Shown here: in pieces, positions 21,460 through 35,576 of the stretch
Layout: each line of letters opens with the position of its first letter
How positions within the stretch are numbered: position 1 is the first letter of the stretch
From: Lineolata rhizophorae
Lineage: Eukaryota > Ascomycota > Dothideomycetes > Lineolatales > Lineolataceae
NCBI GenBank assembly: GCA_010093515.1
Contig: MU001677.1
Span: 650,555 to 714,554 of the forward strand
DNA length: 64,000 nt
Direction: 5' to 3'
The notes under the pieces: model-generated
Told to the model about the DNA's origin: nothing
What the model saw: the letters and a program-made list of their open reading frames with translations, nothing else
Databases searched by the model: none
Position numbers and translations under genes: made by a program

Positions 21460-23585
21460 AGGCGCGATCCCGTCGTGGCTGCGTTTGCGGAGAGCGGATG
21501 GGCGAGTCGCGATGTCTCGGCGCCTACTACGCCGCGCACCGCTCCCTGTGGCCGCTGCTGCGCGCCTGCCTGCCGCCCTATCTCCTCCTGTCCCTTTTGT
21601 GCCGGCTAATCTCTTCGTCTAGACCTACCTGCCCTAGCCCTAAAGTCTAAATGTTGACTTGGTATCTGATTAGCATCCCTAAAGAAGCGGTCTGGAGAAA
21701 ATATGTGACGACCAGCATATAGTTCTGCCCAAGAGCGCAAATCTGCAGGGCAGTTTTGTCACGTGAGACATGTTGCTCAGTGACCAACACGAGGACTTCA
21801 AACTCCAGCAGATCGCAAACGAGTCTAATGAGAGATCTAGGAGTTTAGAAGCCACGATCGCATTGATTAAAATTCTAGGGCTTCAATACCATATTCTGCA
21901 CTATGTAATCTGTATAATGATTTGTGGCTTTCATGTGAGGAATGGTCTTGCCTCGAAGATCGATTTTCTTTGTCCTATAAGTCCTCGAAATCCATAAAAG
22001 TCATTTCAAGCAAAGCGCAATGCGATATTGATTGAAACATAGAGTGAATAAAAATTTGGCTAAATAAAGAACTTGGACCGTTCTAGTTCGTTGATCAACT
22101 TCGTTCCTGGTGTCATCATGACAATAGTTGATGATTTCATACGTGCAAACTTAATTGGAGAATTACACTAACCGTTATCGTGCTACAGTGCATATAAGTG
22201 TTTGACCTTAGGTTTGCGACAAAATTTGACCGTGCTGCGCTTCGCAAGTCTCAAAGTGTGCAAAAGATAGCTCTGTCGAGATTTGCGTAACATTTTCCAA
22301 GACTCTGGAGGGTTGCGCCTTCGACTTCCTGCAAGATTTTCTTAGGTGTGCTCTTACTACTATGCTACTTCTTGATACCTTAATATCGTTGAAGCACCAT
22401 ACTTAGGAATTATAGTTAAAGCAAATCCTCTCGTTGCTTTATTATCTCCATCGTAGATAGCTACCCGGCGAGAACACAAACCAGTCCTGTTTAATCCACA
22501 CTCGACCACAAATATATGCTTCTTGCCTTCTCATCATTGACCCACAGAACATCAGTACACCATTTTGGAAGTCACTTCCGTACGGCATTTGGAGTTGCCT
22601 CCTAGCTGCCCTACAGCAGAGACGATCCTGTCCGTAAACTTAGCATCCAATCATGAAATTCTCCGAACCTCGTAAGCTGCCCACCGCCACCTCAGGGGTC
22701 CACTCATGACGAGAGCCCTTTCCACCTCGTCCGTCAAGGCAGCCCACCTTGTGCTACATTGTCGGAAAAGCCTCGCAGAGCGAAGTCAGAGGTGGGATTC
22801 AAATGCGCCTAACGTCGACAGCGGTTACACGCATAATATATACTTTCCGGTCAAGTTCGAAGCTCCAATTTCATTCGATTCGAGATAGCCCCTGCAGCGG
22901 GAAATTGAAACTTTCGCCCGAAGTCGATTAAGTAAGACCGTAGAGTTGCTTCACTTGCAAGGATAGACGTTGAGGTAACTGTGATTCGGCACGAAGCACA
23001 TAATTGGGGACGATGCCACCATGAATATCTAAGATAGATACAGTAGAAGGTAAGACCAGCGAGTCTTCTTCGGCTTGCTCCGCTTGCTGAAGATAAGACG
23101 ATCGTAGGGGATAGATAAATAAGTAAATAGAGACACATAAGCAAAGGAGATCGATCAGGACCAAGCAGATGACTAGGCAGGAGACACACGTCAAACACGT
23201 AGAGCAATCAGAGATATAGGAAAAAGCGTCCCAAGGAAATATTAAAGCAATGACATGGGGGTACTAAAGCCGCCCGGAAACCAGTGTCTCTAATCCACCA
23301 AAGACATGCCTTTCGAAACGGTTTCTCCAGGCTATATCGGGTTGAACGGACACAAAGATGTAACGGAATGAAGCAACTCGTCGGAGATCGTAGAACGGAA
23401 GGTCTGGGCTCGTTCGAAGGATATTGTATGAGTCCGACTTCCTCCTCGTCCCAAGTTAGTAGCCCGCGAACACGTCGCGGTATATGAAAGACTTTTTCCC
23501 AACTCCAAATAGATCCCAATGAAAAGAACGCCATATGCCATACAAGCGCCCTATGACCAGGTATCCCTCGTCCCCCTATCTGCGC
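21460..23585. other. Intergenic: PRO2 upstream and OPY2 downstream
   Basis: About 2.1 kb. The left 200 bp is GC-rich and should be the PRO2 promoter. From about 21650 to 23500 it is AT-rich with only short frames. I see no complete tRNA, repeat or gene. Confidence 0.5.
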
Positions 23586-25276
23586 CTATCTGGAGACCGC
23601 GTTCTCGTCGCCAAAGGGACTTGTTCCCCTTTTGATATCAGCGCCAGGTGAGTCTCCGACGGAAGACGAATCGCTTCCGCGACTCTCGCCTCTCCTCCGC
23701 TCACTAGCTTCTTCCATCACCGTGCTCAACGTGCGCTCGTCCCCACGTGATGGAGACCCGATCGCCATGCTCAGTCGAGGCGGGCTTTGAGGACTGTTTT
23801 GGTCCATCGCGGGGCTGAACTGAGCGCTGTAGGGCGTGTAAGGAGTGTCGGCTATGGAGGTTACGTCCGAGAAACGGGACTGGTTGTTGCCGGTGGCATT
23901 ACCGAAGCTAGAGGTATTGTCATTGCCAAGGAGAGAGCGGCGAGCGCGGTCATGCCGGGAGGACTCTTCGCCATCTGAGTCAGAGTCCGGAACTATGTCG
24001 TGGCCATCAGACTGACGTGCTCGTGAGTGTGTTGCGACACTGTCTTCAGACTCGGTAACGGATACTTCTGTTAACGGACGCATGCCGACACCCAGACCGA
24101 CGGGGACGCGTTCAGTGTTGGCACGTTCGGTCTTGGTGGAATCGTTGGTCGAAGAGGTCGCACCCGTAGATGTAGTTTCTACGGAATTAGAGCTCTTCTT
24201 CTTGGTGATGTTTAGCGGCACGGGACGCGCGAATGAAGCTATCGACCTCACACTCGGGCTTCGACTGTTCGATGGTCCATCAGAAGAATGAGGCATTTGC
24301 ACCTGAACGGCGGTTGCAGCACCTTTATTAGGAGTAGGACTCTTGCTGGAGTTGGCGTCGCTGCCGATAGCGGGCGACTCGTTGGGGGAATTATTGTTGG
24401 AGCCCTTCACAGAGACCATGGCAGCCTTGCCGCGCATGATGGTCTGAGCCGGCATTGGTACGACAGCGTCCACCCGGTACTTGGCAGTGGCAACAGAGCT
24501 CCGTGCAAGGGACGGTGCGATGCTCGTGCGAGCAAAACTGCTTCGGTCGCCGTCAGAAAAACCGCTATACGTGCTATCTCGCAAGTCCGGAACAAAGAAG
24601 TGCTGATCCTGATTCGAGTACGGGCTGCCGGGGTTTGTCGAAGGGGTCGTGGGGATCGGAATTGGCGGCACGGGAGGTACGAGTAGGCTGTCGGAGCCGG
24701 GATGGTTGTTGTTCGCAGGCCCAGAACGCACACCTGGAATATAGGCGATCTGGATGACGTTGGATGCCCGAGTGAGAATTGTGGACGCCATGGAGGCTAC
24801 CGTGTGCGTTGATGCCCGCGCATCTCGGCGCATCGTGTAGTCATCGCTCTTCTCCGGGGGAACGTCCACCTGAACCCATTTACCCTCATCGTACTTTTGC
24901 CTCCGTCCTTTCGGGTAGAAACGCCAAAACAGGTAAATTAGGACGGCCAGGAATGCCACGCCACCAATTACACCACCCACGATGCCGCCTATTTTCGCTC
25001 CGCTCGGTCCCCCGTCGCCAGTGTCCGTCGGCTGGTCGACGGCCGGGACGCAGGTGGTCGAAGCACACTGGTCGCACGATTCCACCGTTTGGGAGCAGAC
25101 CTGACCGTCGGGGCACGCAGGGCATGTGGGCGCGGTTTCCGGGCACTGAACACATCGTCTGAAGAGCCGCGCTCCGTACCAGGTTGGGTCTGCAACAGGT
25201 CAGCATGTATGCCACGGATAATGAATGCTACCGAGGCGGTGGATCTGGTGTGCTTACTGAACGTGTTAGAAGCCAT
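23586..25276 (-). CDS. OPY2: Opy2-type membrane anchor of the HOG MAPK pathway
   Basis: In yeast, Opy2 is a single-pass plasma-membrane protein that recruits the adaptor Ste50 (with Ste11) during osmostress. Two exons, 25276-25258 and 25189-23586, give 540 aa; the first exon has only six codons plus one base (MASNTF). The extracellular N-terminus (residues 7-53) is the cysteine-rich Opy2 domain: LFRRCVQCPETAPTCPACP, CSQTVESC and DQCASTTC. A glycine-rich transmembrane helix follows at about 73-98 (GGIVGGVIGGVAFLAVLIYLF), then FWRFYPKGRR as a stop-transfer. The remaining 440 residues are a disordered, serine-rich cytosolic tail with many SP/TP sites, suitable for MAPK or CK1 phosphorylation and Ste50 binding. 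The lack of a cleavable signal peptide fits the family. Confidence 0.92.
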
Positions 25277-28200
25277 GGTGTCGATCGAACGTCTCGCGGG
25301 ACGCCCAGCGGACGTAGAGCGACGCCTGGAGCCGCCGAAGAAAAAGGCCGGTCAACAGCGCTGAGGTGAGGCAAAGTCGAGGACCCGCCGACCCGAGTAA
25401 CGAAAGCGACGAGAGTCGTCGGTGTTGGCACCCGGCCGAGACGACAGCGAAGGGGAAATAGACGACTAAGACAGAGAGAAGGACAAAAAATGGCGACAAG
25501 ACTCAAGCAGAGCGTCAGATTGGAACCTGTGCGGGCCGGCTTTGAACGCCGAGGCTGGGCTGCGGTTGCTGAGACAAAGCGTCCCGACGGGAGATGAGCT
25601 TGGGGGCTGGCGGCTGATGTTGGCGGAACGGTAACCGCGCTCGTCGCAAAACGGCGGATCCAGATGGGAGGAGCGGCGGCCAAGCGAAGGAAACAAAAGA
25701 GGCGCGCGAAGAGGACGCAGAAGAGGAGGCGGTGGGTGGGAAGGGAATGTAACGAGCGACAGGTCCGGCGGAATACGAGTTGCACAAGGTGGAGGGCGGA
25801 TAGATTGGGGAGGGAGCGATCGGGAGGGGAGCGCGGTAGGGTTGAGGGTGCGAACGGGGCGCGGCAGGTCCAGGCAGTGGCGGGCCTTTGAAACCGGCGC
25901 CCGGGCGAGGCGGGATAAAGAAAGGCCGCGGGCTTCGCGCGCGAGCAACTGACCGCGCGACTATGTGGGTCGGGGGAGTCGGAGCCGCGGGAGCGACGAA
26001 AGGCTGGACTCCTGCGGAGGAAGAGAAGAAGAACGATCGCGCAGGGCGGCCGTCGTCGCCGGTTAGGTCGGGCCCGTCGGCTGGTCGCGCTGGCTGGATG
26101 GCAACTCGCGCGTCAGGCACGGCGGGCTTTGGGTTGGACGGCCGGGCGCCCGTCCCTTATGGGGCTGCACGGCTGATGCACAGCATCGGGGGGGCCCAGC
26201 GCCGCCCCCCCCGGCGCTCCGAAGGCACCCCACCGGCAAACAAAGCGCCGCCCCGGCCCGGCTAGCTTCTATTTTTCGCGCAGGGGCCCCGGCCGTTGCG
26301 ACCAGTCGCCGCCGCCGCCCGGCCGGTCGAGGCTAATTAAAAACTAAATATCCCAGCTTCCTCATTAGCCTGCCACTCCTTGCCTGCGCCTGATTATTCG
26401 CTCTCGCACTTCCCGCGCCGCTGGGGCTTTCCGCAAAAAAGAATCGAGCGCATTCTCGACCGTCTCGTTGCGCCTCTCTGCCATTTCCCTCCGCTTGTTT
26501 CAGACGGCCAGCCGCGAGGGGCTCGGCCGCCCGAGTCGCCCGGGTTGCGACACCCGTCCATGAGAAACAGCGGTCCAATCTCTCGTGCCCACGCTTTTCC
26601 GAATGGCGCATAGGAGCAGTGCTCGCCCTTCGGAGATGGCTCCCGTATCAAACCCCTTCTTTCCTTTTTTCCTGCTCGTATGTGCTACAGTACGTATGTA
26701 TGTACATAGCTGGACGTAGGTACTCCGTACTGCACGCAACGCCAAGTGCTTTCCGTCTTGACGGATTCACTTCAGCTCCCTTCCTCCTTCATTATCCCAT
26801 GTGTATACAGTATGTACTCGACCATACGAGTCCTTTAGCCCTTCGCTGTGGGGACGTCCGAGAACTCGTCCACTTTCCCTTGGTTCACTCCTCTCCACTC
26901 GACGCTTCGGCGCCTCTTCGGGTTCCAGCCAGCCCTTCAAAGGCGGCCCCCCTGCAGCGAGTTGTCAATTGTCATCGCCCGTCCGGTTGTGCGACGCTGC
27001 GCAATACGCGCAGCGCTTCCCTCGCGTGCCTCCTCCCCTGCGCAGCGCGAGAACTCCCACGAGCCGGCGGCGGGTTTTCTTTCGTACCTACCATAGTAAG
27101 CTGCTCAGCTAGACGTGCCAGATGCAGGGATCCGGCTCGTTGCATGGCCCGTGCAACCCCATTTGCACGCCTCGTTGCGGACGGCAATGTCCGGTCTTCG
27201 GGGCTGCAGCTTGGGGCCACAGCTTGGGGCCAAGTCGACTTCGCTCAAGCCGTCACGCCGAGGGCTACGTTCCGGTTCTGCGGGAGCGTCCGTGGCGAGA
27301 GAACTGCGAGTAGACACCGCGCAGACTGCAAGGCAAATAATATCTTGCGCCTTGAAAGGTCAGGATAACGCTCAGAATCCGGAATGCACTCAGCTGCTGC
27401 GTTGGGCACTAAACCCTTCTAGGGAACTAGTATACCAATCATTGGCCGGCCGACAGCGTTGAAGACGGCGATCGGCCGTCCTCTTCATTGCGCTGCATCC
27501 ACCCTGGCTCTCGATCCTTGGACCCGCAGCTAGGTTGTCCAGGCCTGTCCAGGCTGTCCTGCCCGCGATCAGATGCAAAACCTTGAGGATGCCGCGCTCA
27601 CCTAGGGGGCCTAGGCTCCTTCCATTTTCCGTCTACAGGCCAATAACGAGGGGACTCCGCCCCTTACGTTTCCGTGGAAATATACTGAGTAGGCATTTTC
27701 CCAACGTTGGCCCTTTCTCTTTTGGCGATCGATCCACCTGCTCCACCGAGAATGCTCTGGACGTCTTGGTCGTTCCCCACCTACGACGTACACTGGGCCA
27801 CCCGTTTGCGGCTGCGCCGGTCAACCGATCCAGCGCGTGGACAATGATTTTTCGGGTGCCTGATTGCGTGGAAATTTGGGAATGGATGGTGTCCTAGGAG
27901 CTGGTCGCTGACGCGAAAGTCAGCCTTGGAAAGAAGTGTCCCGCTGCATGCTTGCTATGTACCCAGGAACCACTTGCGGGATCCTAACCGAACGCCTGAA
28001 GGTTTGCCGTTAATCGATTTGCCGTTCCACCAGACGAGAATAGGAAAATCTTGTCGAGAACTCTGTGCATTTTGTTGCGGCGGTGGTGTAGCCATTGCCA
28101 CTTTGGTCACCTTGGCTGCCTCTTTCGGCCGGTTGATTGGCGAAAGCGGACCGCGTAGCGTCCATTCCAGTACATTTTCAATAGTTCGCGCAGACGTACG

Positions 28201-28338
28201 TATCGATAGCCGGCTATGTATGTATGTAATAGCGGACCCAAGGCTCCAATATGCAGTCCGCGTCCGCGGGGAACAACCTTCTAAGCGATATGCCTATTGT
28301 CATCAGTTCATAGGCGGGAGCCCGGTGCCCGTAGATAT

Positions 28339-28365
28339 TACGTAGTACGTAGTACGTAGTACGTA
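28339..28365. repeat. TACGTAG tandem repeat (about four units)
   Basis: The 7-mer TACGTAG is repeated almost four times without interruption (27 bp). The unit contains the palindrome TACGTA, so each unit can pair with its neighbours. Similar TACGTA and GTATGTATG words are scattered nearby (about 26690-26730, 28196-28230). Confidence 0.85.
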
Positions 28366-29243
28366 TGCAGGAAAGCAACCTGTAACGCTCTGCTAGATCG
28401 GCGAGTTGTCGCCTCCCATTATGGTCGGGATGTCCCAGTCTAAGCACGTGCGTCCTGAAAATCGCCGAGAGCCATGTACATACTTTGTATGCGCGTTCGG
28501 CAGCACTCGACACTCGCATCGTTCTCGCCTCTCGTGGCGTCGTTGCTTGTGCAGAAGATTCCGCCCGGCTTCCATTTCAAAGATTTTTCGCAGCGATAAA
28601 TACCGGTGTCTATCGGTGGATCTCGTGGCCCACGGCTCGCACGCAGCCTGTTTGTCGTCGGAACGTCAACTAGACCCACGCCGCCGAAGGTAACGAACAA
28701 CTGTCCCGTGGTTGGACTTTCAGGAGGGCCGTCACGGTGTGGACGGTCCGAATGTAATGCAACGTAATCCAAACAAACCACGCGTCGTCCTACCTATGAA
28801 GTGGGATTCTACTAGCTGGTCAACCACCCTTGAAGCAAGATTACTATCCGTAGACGCGGAAGGTACCTGATCGACATAGTTCGAATCACATTGCAAGGTT
28901 ACTACTTGATCTGATCTACCGGCTGTCCATGCGTACATACGTATTCATGGGCCTTTCCCCATGATGATCGCCGTTCCGGCAGAGCTTGGAATGTAGGTAT
29001 TGAGCCCTATGGCCTTGGTCTGCATTCTGGCAATTGGGGACTTGAGCAATATACGCGGTAGATATCATAGGTATTCGCATAATCATGCGTCGATATTGCA
29101 TGCGTAGTTTACGCGTCAGTGTGATATCTCCACCTTACGCATCCTACATACCTAGTTCCGTCTGATTCGGGCCATTAGCTTGGTTTGCGGGAGTGGGAAA
29201 CGCAGGGGAGGAAATTTTCGCCGGGGTTTAGGCATTCATCGTA

Positions 29244-29264
29244 GAAACACGCGAAGCGTGTTTC
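29244..29264. repeat. Perfect 9-bp inverted repeat
   Basis: GAAACACGC and its exact reverse complement GCGTGTTTC flank a 3-nt loop (GAA). It sits in non-coding DNA about 0.8 kb downstream of TOM70 and could be a stable hairpin or a dimeric protein site. No T-run follows, so it is not an obvious Pol III terminator. Confidence 0.8.
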
Positions 29265-30072
29265 AGGAGTGCATTTAGACCCAGATAGATTAAGAAGGAA
29301 GGCTCATGCACAAGTACTATACCCTACTAGCGCACCACGCATAGAGCCAGGTTCAGAAACTCACGGCTTACTATAGCATGACCATGTACTTTTCCATTGC
29401 CCCCGCGTCTAAGAGTGCATCGTAAACCCGGGTGGAGACATCAATATGAGTAACCTTATCAAATGCAACGTCCGCAATTGCAACCAAGAACCACCGTTCC
29501 TCGACACAGTTCAAAAGTACACTGTAATGACGAACCCTTAATGATAGACAACACTCGAAAGAAATACACGAATGAATAGAAAAAATCGCGCCCAGCCGCG
29601 CCAACATGAATGTGTAGGAAAGCGCGGCGGCCATTACAAAAAGAGCTGAGATGTAATTACAATCGTGGTAGTGATAGCACATCGAGTGCAAGGAGCCGAG
29701 CAGCAAACCTTACAGCCACAATGGATCAAGAAACCCCTTCACGTTATCGTCCAACCCGTCCTCGGGGGCAGACCAAACAACGGAAACCATCTTTTCTCTC
29801 TGGTACCGTTCACAGTACAACCGAGACCGGCATGTATAGACAGAAACACATACCTTAGCCCTTTGACAACCTATCAGACACCCATGCCAATATTACACAC
29901 CACCAGAAAAGGCCCCTTTCCGCCTATTCCTTCATCGCCACGCTCCACACAACGAATAGGAACACACCAAAAGCCCTTCGCAACGTGAGCACAGTTCATC
30001 GGATATTGCAGAGACAGCCTCCATCACGTCATGAACCCCTTCAACTAGCAGGAAGCCTCAGAAGGCCACGAT

Positions 30073-32391
<2,319 letters not shown>

Positions 32392-35300
32392 GCAAGACGA
32401 GGAATACTAATATTATGAGAAGCTCCGACGAGCGATATAAATGGGCACGCCGCCCGTTAATTCGCGATGGTGGTATTGGATGGAGGATGACCAGGAGGTC
32501 GAGTGCGGGTCGATGGCAGAAACTCGGGGCTGTTGTGCAGTAGAGCTCCTACTTTTCCCTGCTAAAAGTTTAGCCCGGCACAGCCGAGAGAGTTCATCAA
32601 AACGGCGCAAGGCACGTCACTCCACTTGGGTAGCACCTTTTCGACGTGAAAAATGCGCCATCCTCCGGTCCTGCATGTGAAGAGAGCGCGTCTGAACTCC
32701 CGTTACTATAAGCAAGTACGAGCTCCGCTTTTTTCAGGTGCTATGCCTTACGTTCCCTTACTACGACTTGGAGCTCTTGAGGGTCTTTGTCACGTCACGT
32801 GATGCGAGTGTCGCGGAATCTTGCCTTATGACGCGCCCTAGGTAATCTCGCAACAACAATACAACAAACGTTGCTCTGTACTCACTACTTTGGTAACAGC
32901 GCAAGTACAAGTATGCTACAGACTACCTTGCTTACTATTATGGCCATAAACTATTTACATTGTACCCTATATACTGGGCATATACAAAAAAGCTCTGCAA
33001 GTTAGCCCTTACAACGGCGATGGCAGCTCTGAGTATACTACGTCCATAGCTTGCAACTTTTACTCGCATAGAGCTAGAATACGAACTTTGTACAACTTTA
33101 GCCGAGAAGCGTGTACCATAGGTCAGGCAAATCTTTATTAGAAGTAGTAGACTGCGTACTCTATGTAATTAGTGTAGTTTCCAATGATAAAGATGTACTT
33201 CAAAGAATGCCTCAATAAATGAATCAATACGTCTTAGGTGGCGATGATTGAGCCATTCGCAGGAGACAAGCAAGTATTACCTAACTGGAGATATACGTTA
33301 GACCAAGTTTACGTACATACAGTAGACCCATAAAAATTGAGTTAGTCCAATATGTCTAAGTACCGGATGTAGATGTATGGCTTGGTGCTGCTATGTTAGG
33401 GTGGTTCTCCAGACCCCCACAGGATTTATGCCACAGACTGTCCTAGGAGTCTATGCACTTTATTGCGTATGTCAACTTTAAGCTACCTAGCCCTCGAGCG
33501 TGTACCTAGGACCTCGAAACTTGTCTTTACAATACGCTCCTAACGTTTGGACCAAGTGTCACTCAGAGATAGTCATTAATACTATCTACAGTCGGAGTTC
33601 ACTGCGAATTGAGCCCCCCTTGCTAATTACACGCGCTTTAGCTAAATCGATTGTAATACTGTTAGTACTCAATTCAATTCGCCTTTTTCCGCCAACTGCT
33701 ATACGGGAGAAAGGGGGCCTAGTGCCGCACCCGAAGGGTAGCGCAAATGCGTATGATCTGATACAAACGGCATGCACTACGTAGGTACCACACAAGTGCC
33801 ATGTATCAAACTACGCCCTGAATGGCACCTGCTGGCTGCAAGTGACACAGGCTTCGAGAACAACATCTTGCCACCGGCTTTTCCTTCCGCCAAGGCTTTG
33901 GTGTACGCAAACGGATAGAAGTACCCTAAGTTGCCTTCCTTTAAAACACATGTTCTATTTAAAATTGGATGGCTCGGGATAGTTGGCTCGGGCGTTGTGA
34001 ATAAGGGCTGACTAGAAAAGAAGATATTGTATCTGCAATGAAAGCGGTCGAGGGCTTCAAGGTACCGGGCCCCGCACCTAATAATGATATCTCGGACTTG
34101 AGCGAGTTGCTATACATAGAGTTATGTATGACTCAACGTCTTGAAACATGGTCACGATGCCGCCTTCTTAATTGCTTGACTGCCGGTGCTAGAAAGAACT
34201 CCTAGTACTACTCGGGCCTTCAACCAGGCATATTCTGTTGAGGATATATTCCCGAAGATTTCGTAGCAGGTTCATGATGCATGAGCTATTGGTTAGTAAA
34301 GTGTTGAACCGATGTTCGAGGTTTCAGTGCTACTGAGCGAGTCAAGTCGTGAAACAGCCACCTTAGCTTCAAAACAGCTCTTCGAGCGTTTCTTCGGCAA
34401 TCGGTCGGCATCAAAATGTTTGGGTCCAATCCACGATAGGGCTCTCCGTTCGAACCGAAGAAGCGTCACGGCCACTCAGTTACTATAATAAGCGAAGCAC
34501 CCGTACAACGCTTCGGTCGCATGATGCAGAGGCGCAGTAGTGGCAAGGACACGATACGGGCAGCACGAGAGCCGGAGCTGAAATGCTCGTGTACGTATGT
34601 ATGTAGTTGGAACCGGCGAATGACGAGTAGGAGCGACGGTCGGAGAAGCTTTAATTGTGGGTACTCGACGTTGGGCAATGGGAGGCCTGAGGAAATGTGT
34701 AGTGTAGTCTCGGACTAGCCGGTGATCGCGAGTGCGTGAGTACGAAGCAGTGACAAAGAGGGCAGGCAGACTTGCACCTCTAACCAGACGGCCGGCATGC
34801 ATAAATATAGCACGGTGCGGACGTGGGTGGCAGTGTATCAAAGCCCGGAGGAGTTGGCAGGCAGCGAGCGTCCGGTTGAGGCTTCGCACAGCGCGGAGAG
34901 TACGCCAGCCCGCACACGAACCTTCAAAGGAGTCGGACGCCAGGGCCGGCGTGGCCAAGCTTTTCGCGTCGGCCAGAGGTTGCATGCGGCTCTGGCAACT
35001 GGAATGCGTCGTTGGAGACCGCAATACGGAGCGCTCTGCGTCCCCGTCCTCGGTCCCGGGGGCCCCCCCCCCTCGTTCCGGGCGCGGGCGCCAAGCAGGG
35101 ACGGGCACGTTGACGCCCATGCAGGTCCCGTCCGAGCTCGCCGAACCCCACTGAAAGCAGCTTCGCACCACTTCCTGAGACGGGCGGCGACGCTTGCTGT
35201 TCCGGCAGCCCTCACGCGCGCCTCCCGCCCCGAGCCCCTCCACAGACCCCTCGTATCCGCCGGCTCTCTGCCCGCCTAGCTGCCCGCCGCCGGAGCTTCA

Positions 35301-35576
35301 TCGCTCGAGCATGCTCGCCACCGCTCGTAGCCACCGTTGCCTCTTCCTCGCCCATCGCTGCAGCCTCTACACAACATGACTTCCGCGCCACTCCCCAGCC
35401 CTGTGATTGGCCATGTACGCCGTCCATCGAGCCCCATTTTCCCGCTGGACCGACCTCCCCTTGCTGATCGCACCGCCTGCAGATTTAAAGGGGAAAAGGA
35501 ACCTCTCTTCGAGCCCCCCCGCTGCCGTCGTTGGAGCACTCGTCCGCCGCCGGTGACCCTGCATCGATGAATCCAA
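32392..35576. promoter_or_regulatory. Divergent region between TOM70 and HUL4
   Basis: About 3.2 kb between divergent genes. The first 300 bp should be the TOM70 promoter. From about 32690 to 34470 the DNA is AT-rich with only short frames and looks inert. One segment at about 33589-33735 resembles a decayed small inverted-repeat element. From about 34700 to 35576 it turns GC-rich, with a G5C10 tract near 35058-35072, and is probably the HUL4 promoter and 5' leader. Frames there on both strands (for example 34476-35243 minus) are arginine/alanine-rich shadows. Confidence 0.45.

Larger units (their letters stand above)
25277..30072. other. Long gene-free region between OPY2 and TOM70
   Basis: About 4.8 kb. 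The first kilobase (to about 26340) is very GC-rich and should be the OPY2 leader and promoter; it includes facing G7 and C8 tracts at 26188-26212. From about 26600 to 29200 composition is mixed, with many ATGTATG/TACGTA-type words. The largest frames (26619-27368 plus strand, 249 codons; 27535-27897) have no recognisable domain, hydrophobic pattern or splice logic. From 29200 to the end it is AT-richer and holds the TOM70 3' side. No tRNA or transposon was recognised. Confidence 0.45.

Noticed and set aside
22749-22830. A stretch resembling a tRNA T-arm on the minus strand (GGTGGGATTCAAATGC)
   Set aside because: No acceptor, D or anticodon stems can be built around it, and the TTC core is not in a proper loop.
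26619-27368. A 249-codon plus-strand frame in the OPY2-TOM70 gap
   Set aside because: No domain, no membrane logic, overlapping frames of similar length on the other strand, and Arg/Ser/Pro/Cys-rich composition typical of non-coding DNA.
34476-35243. A 255-codon minus-strand frame upstream of HUL4
   Set aside because: Low-complexity translation, overlapped by several frames on the plus strand, located where the HUL4 promoter should be.
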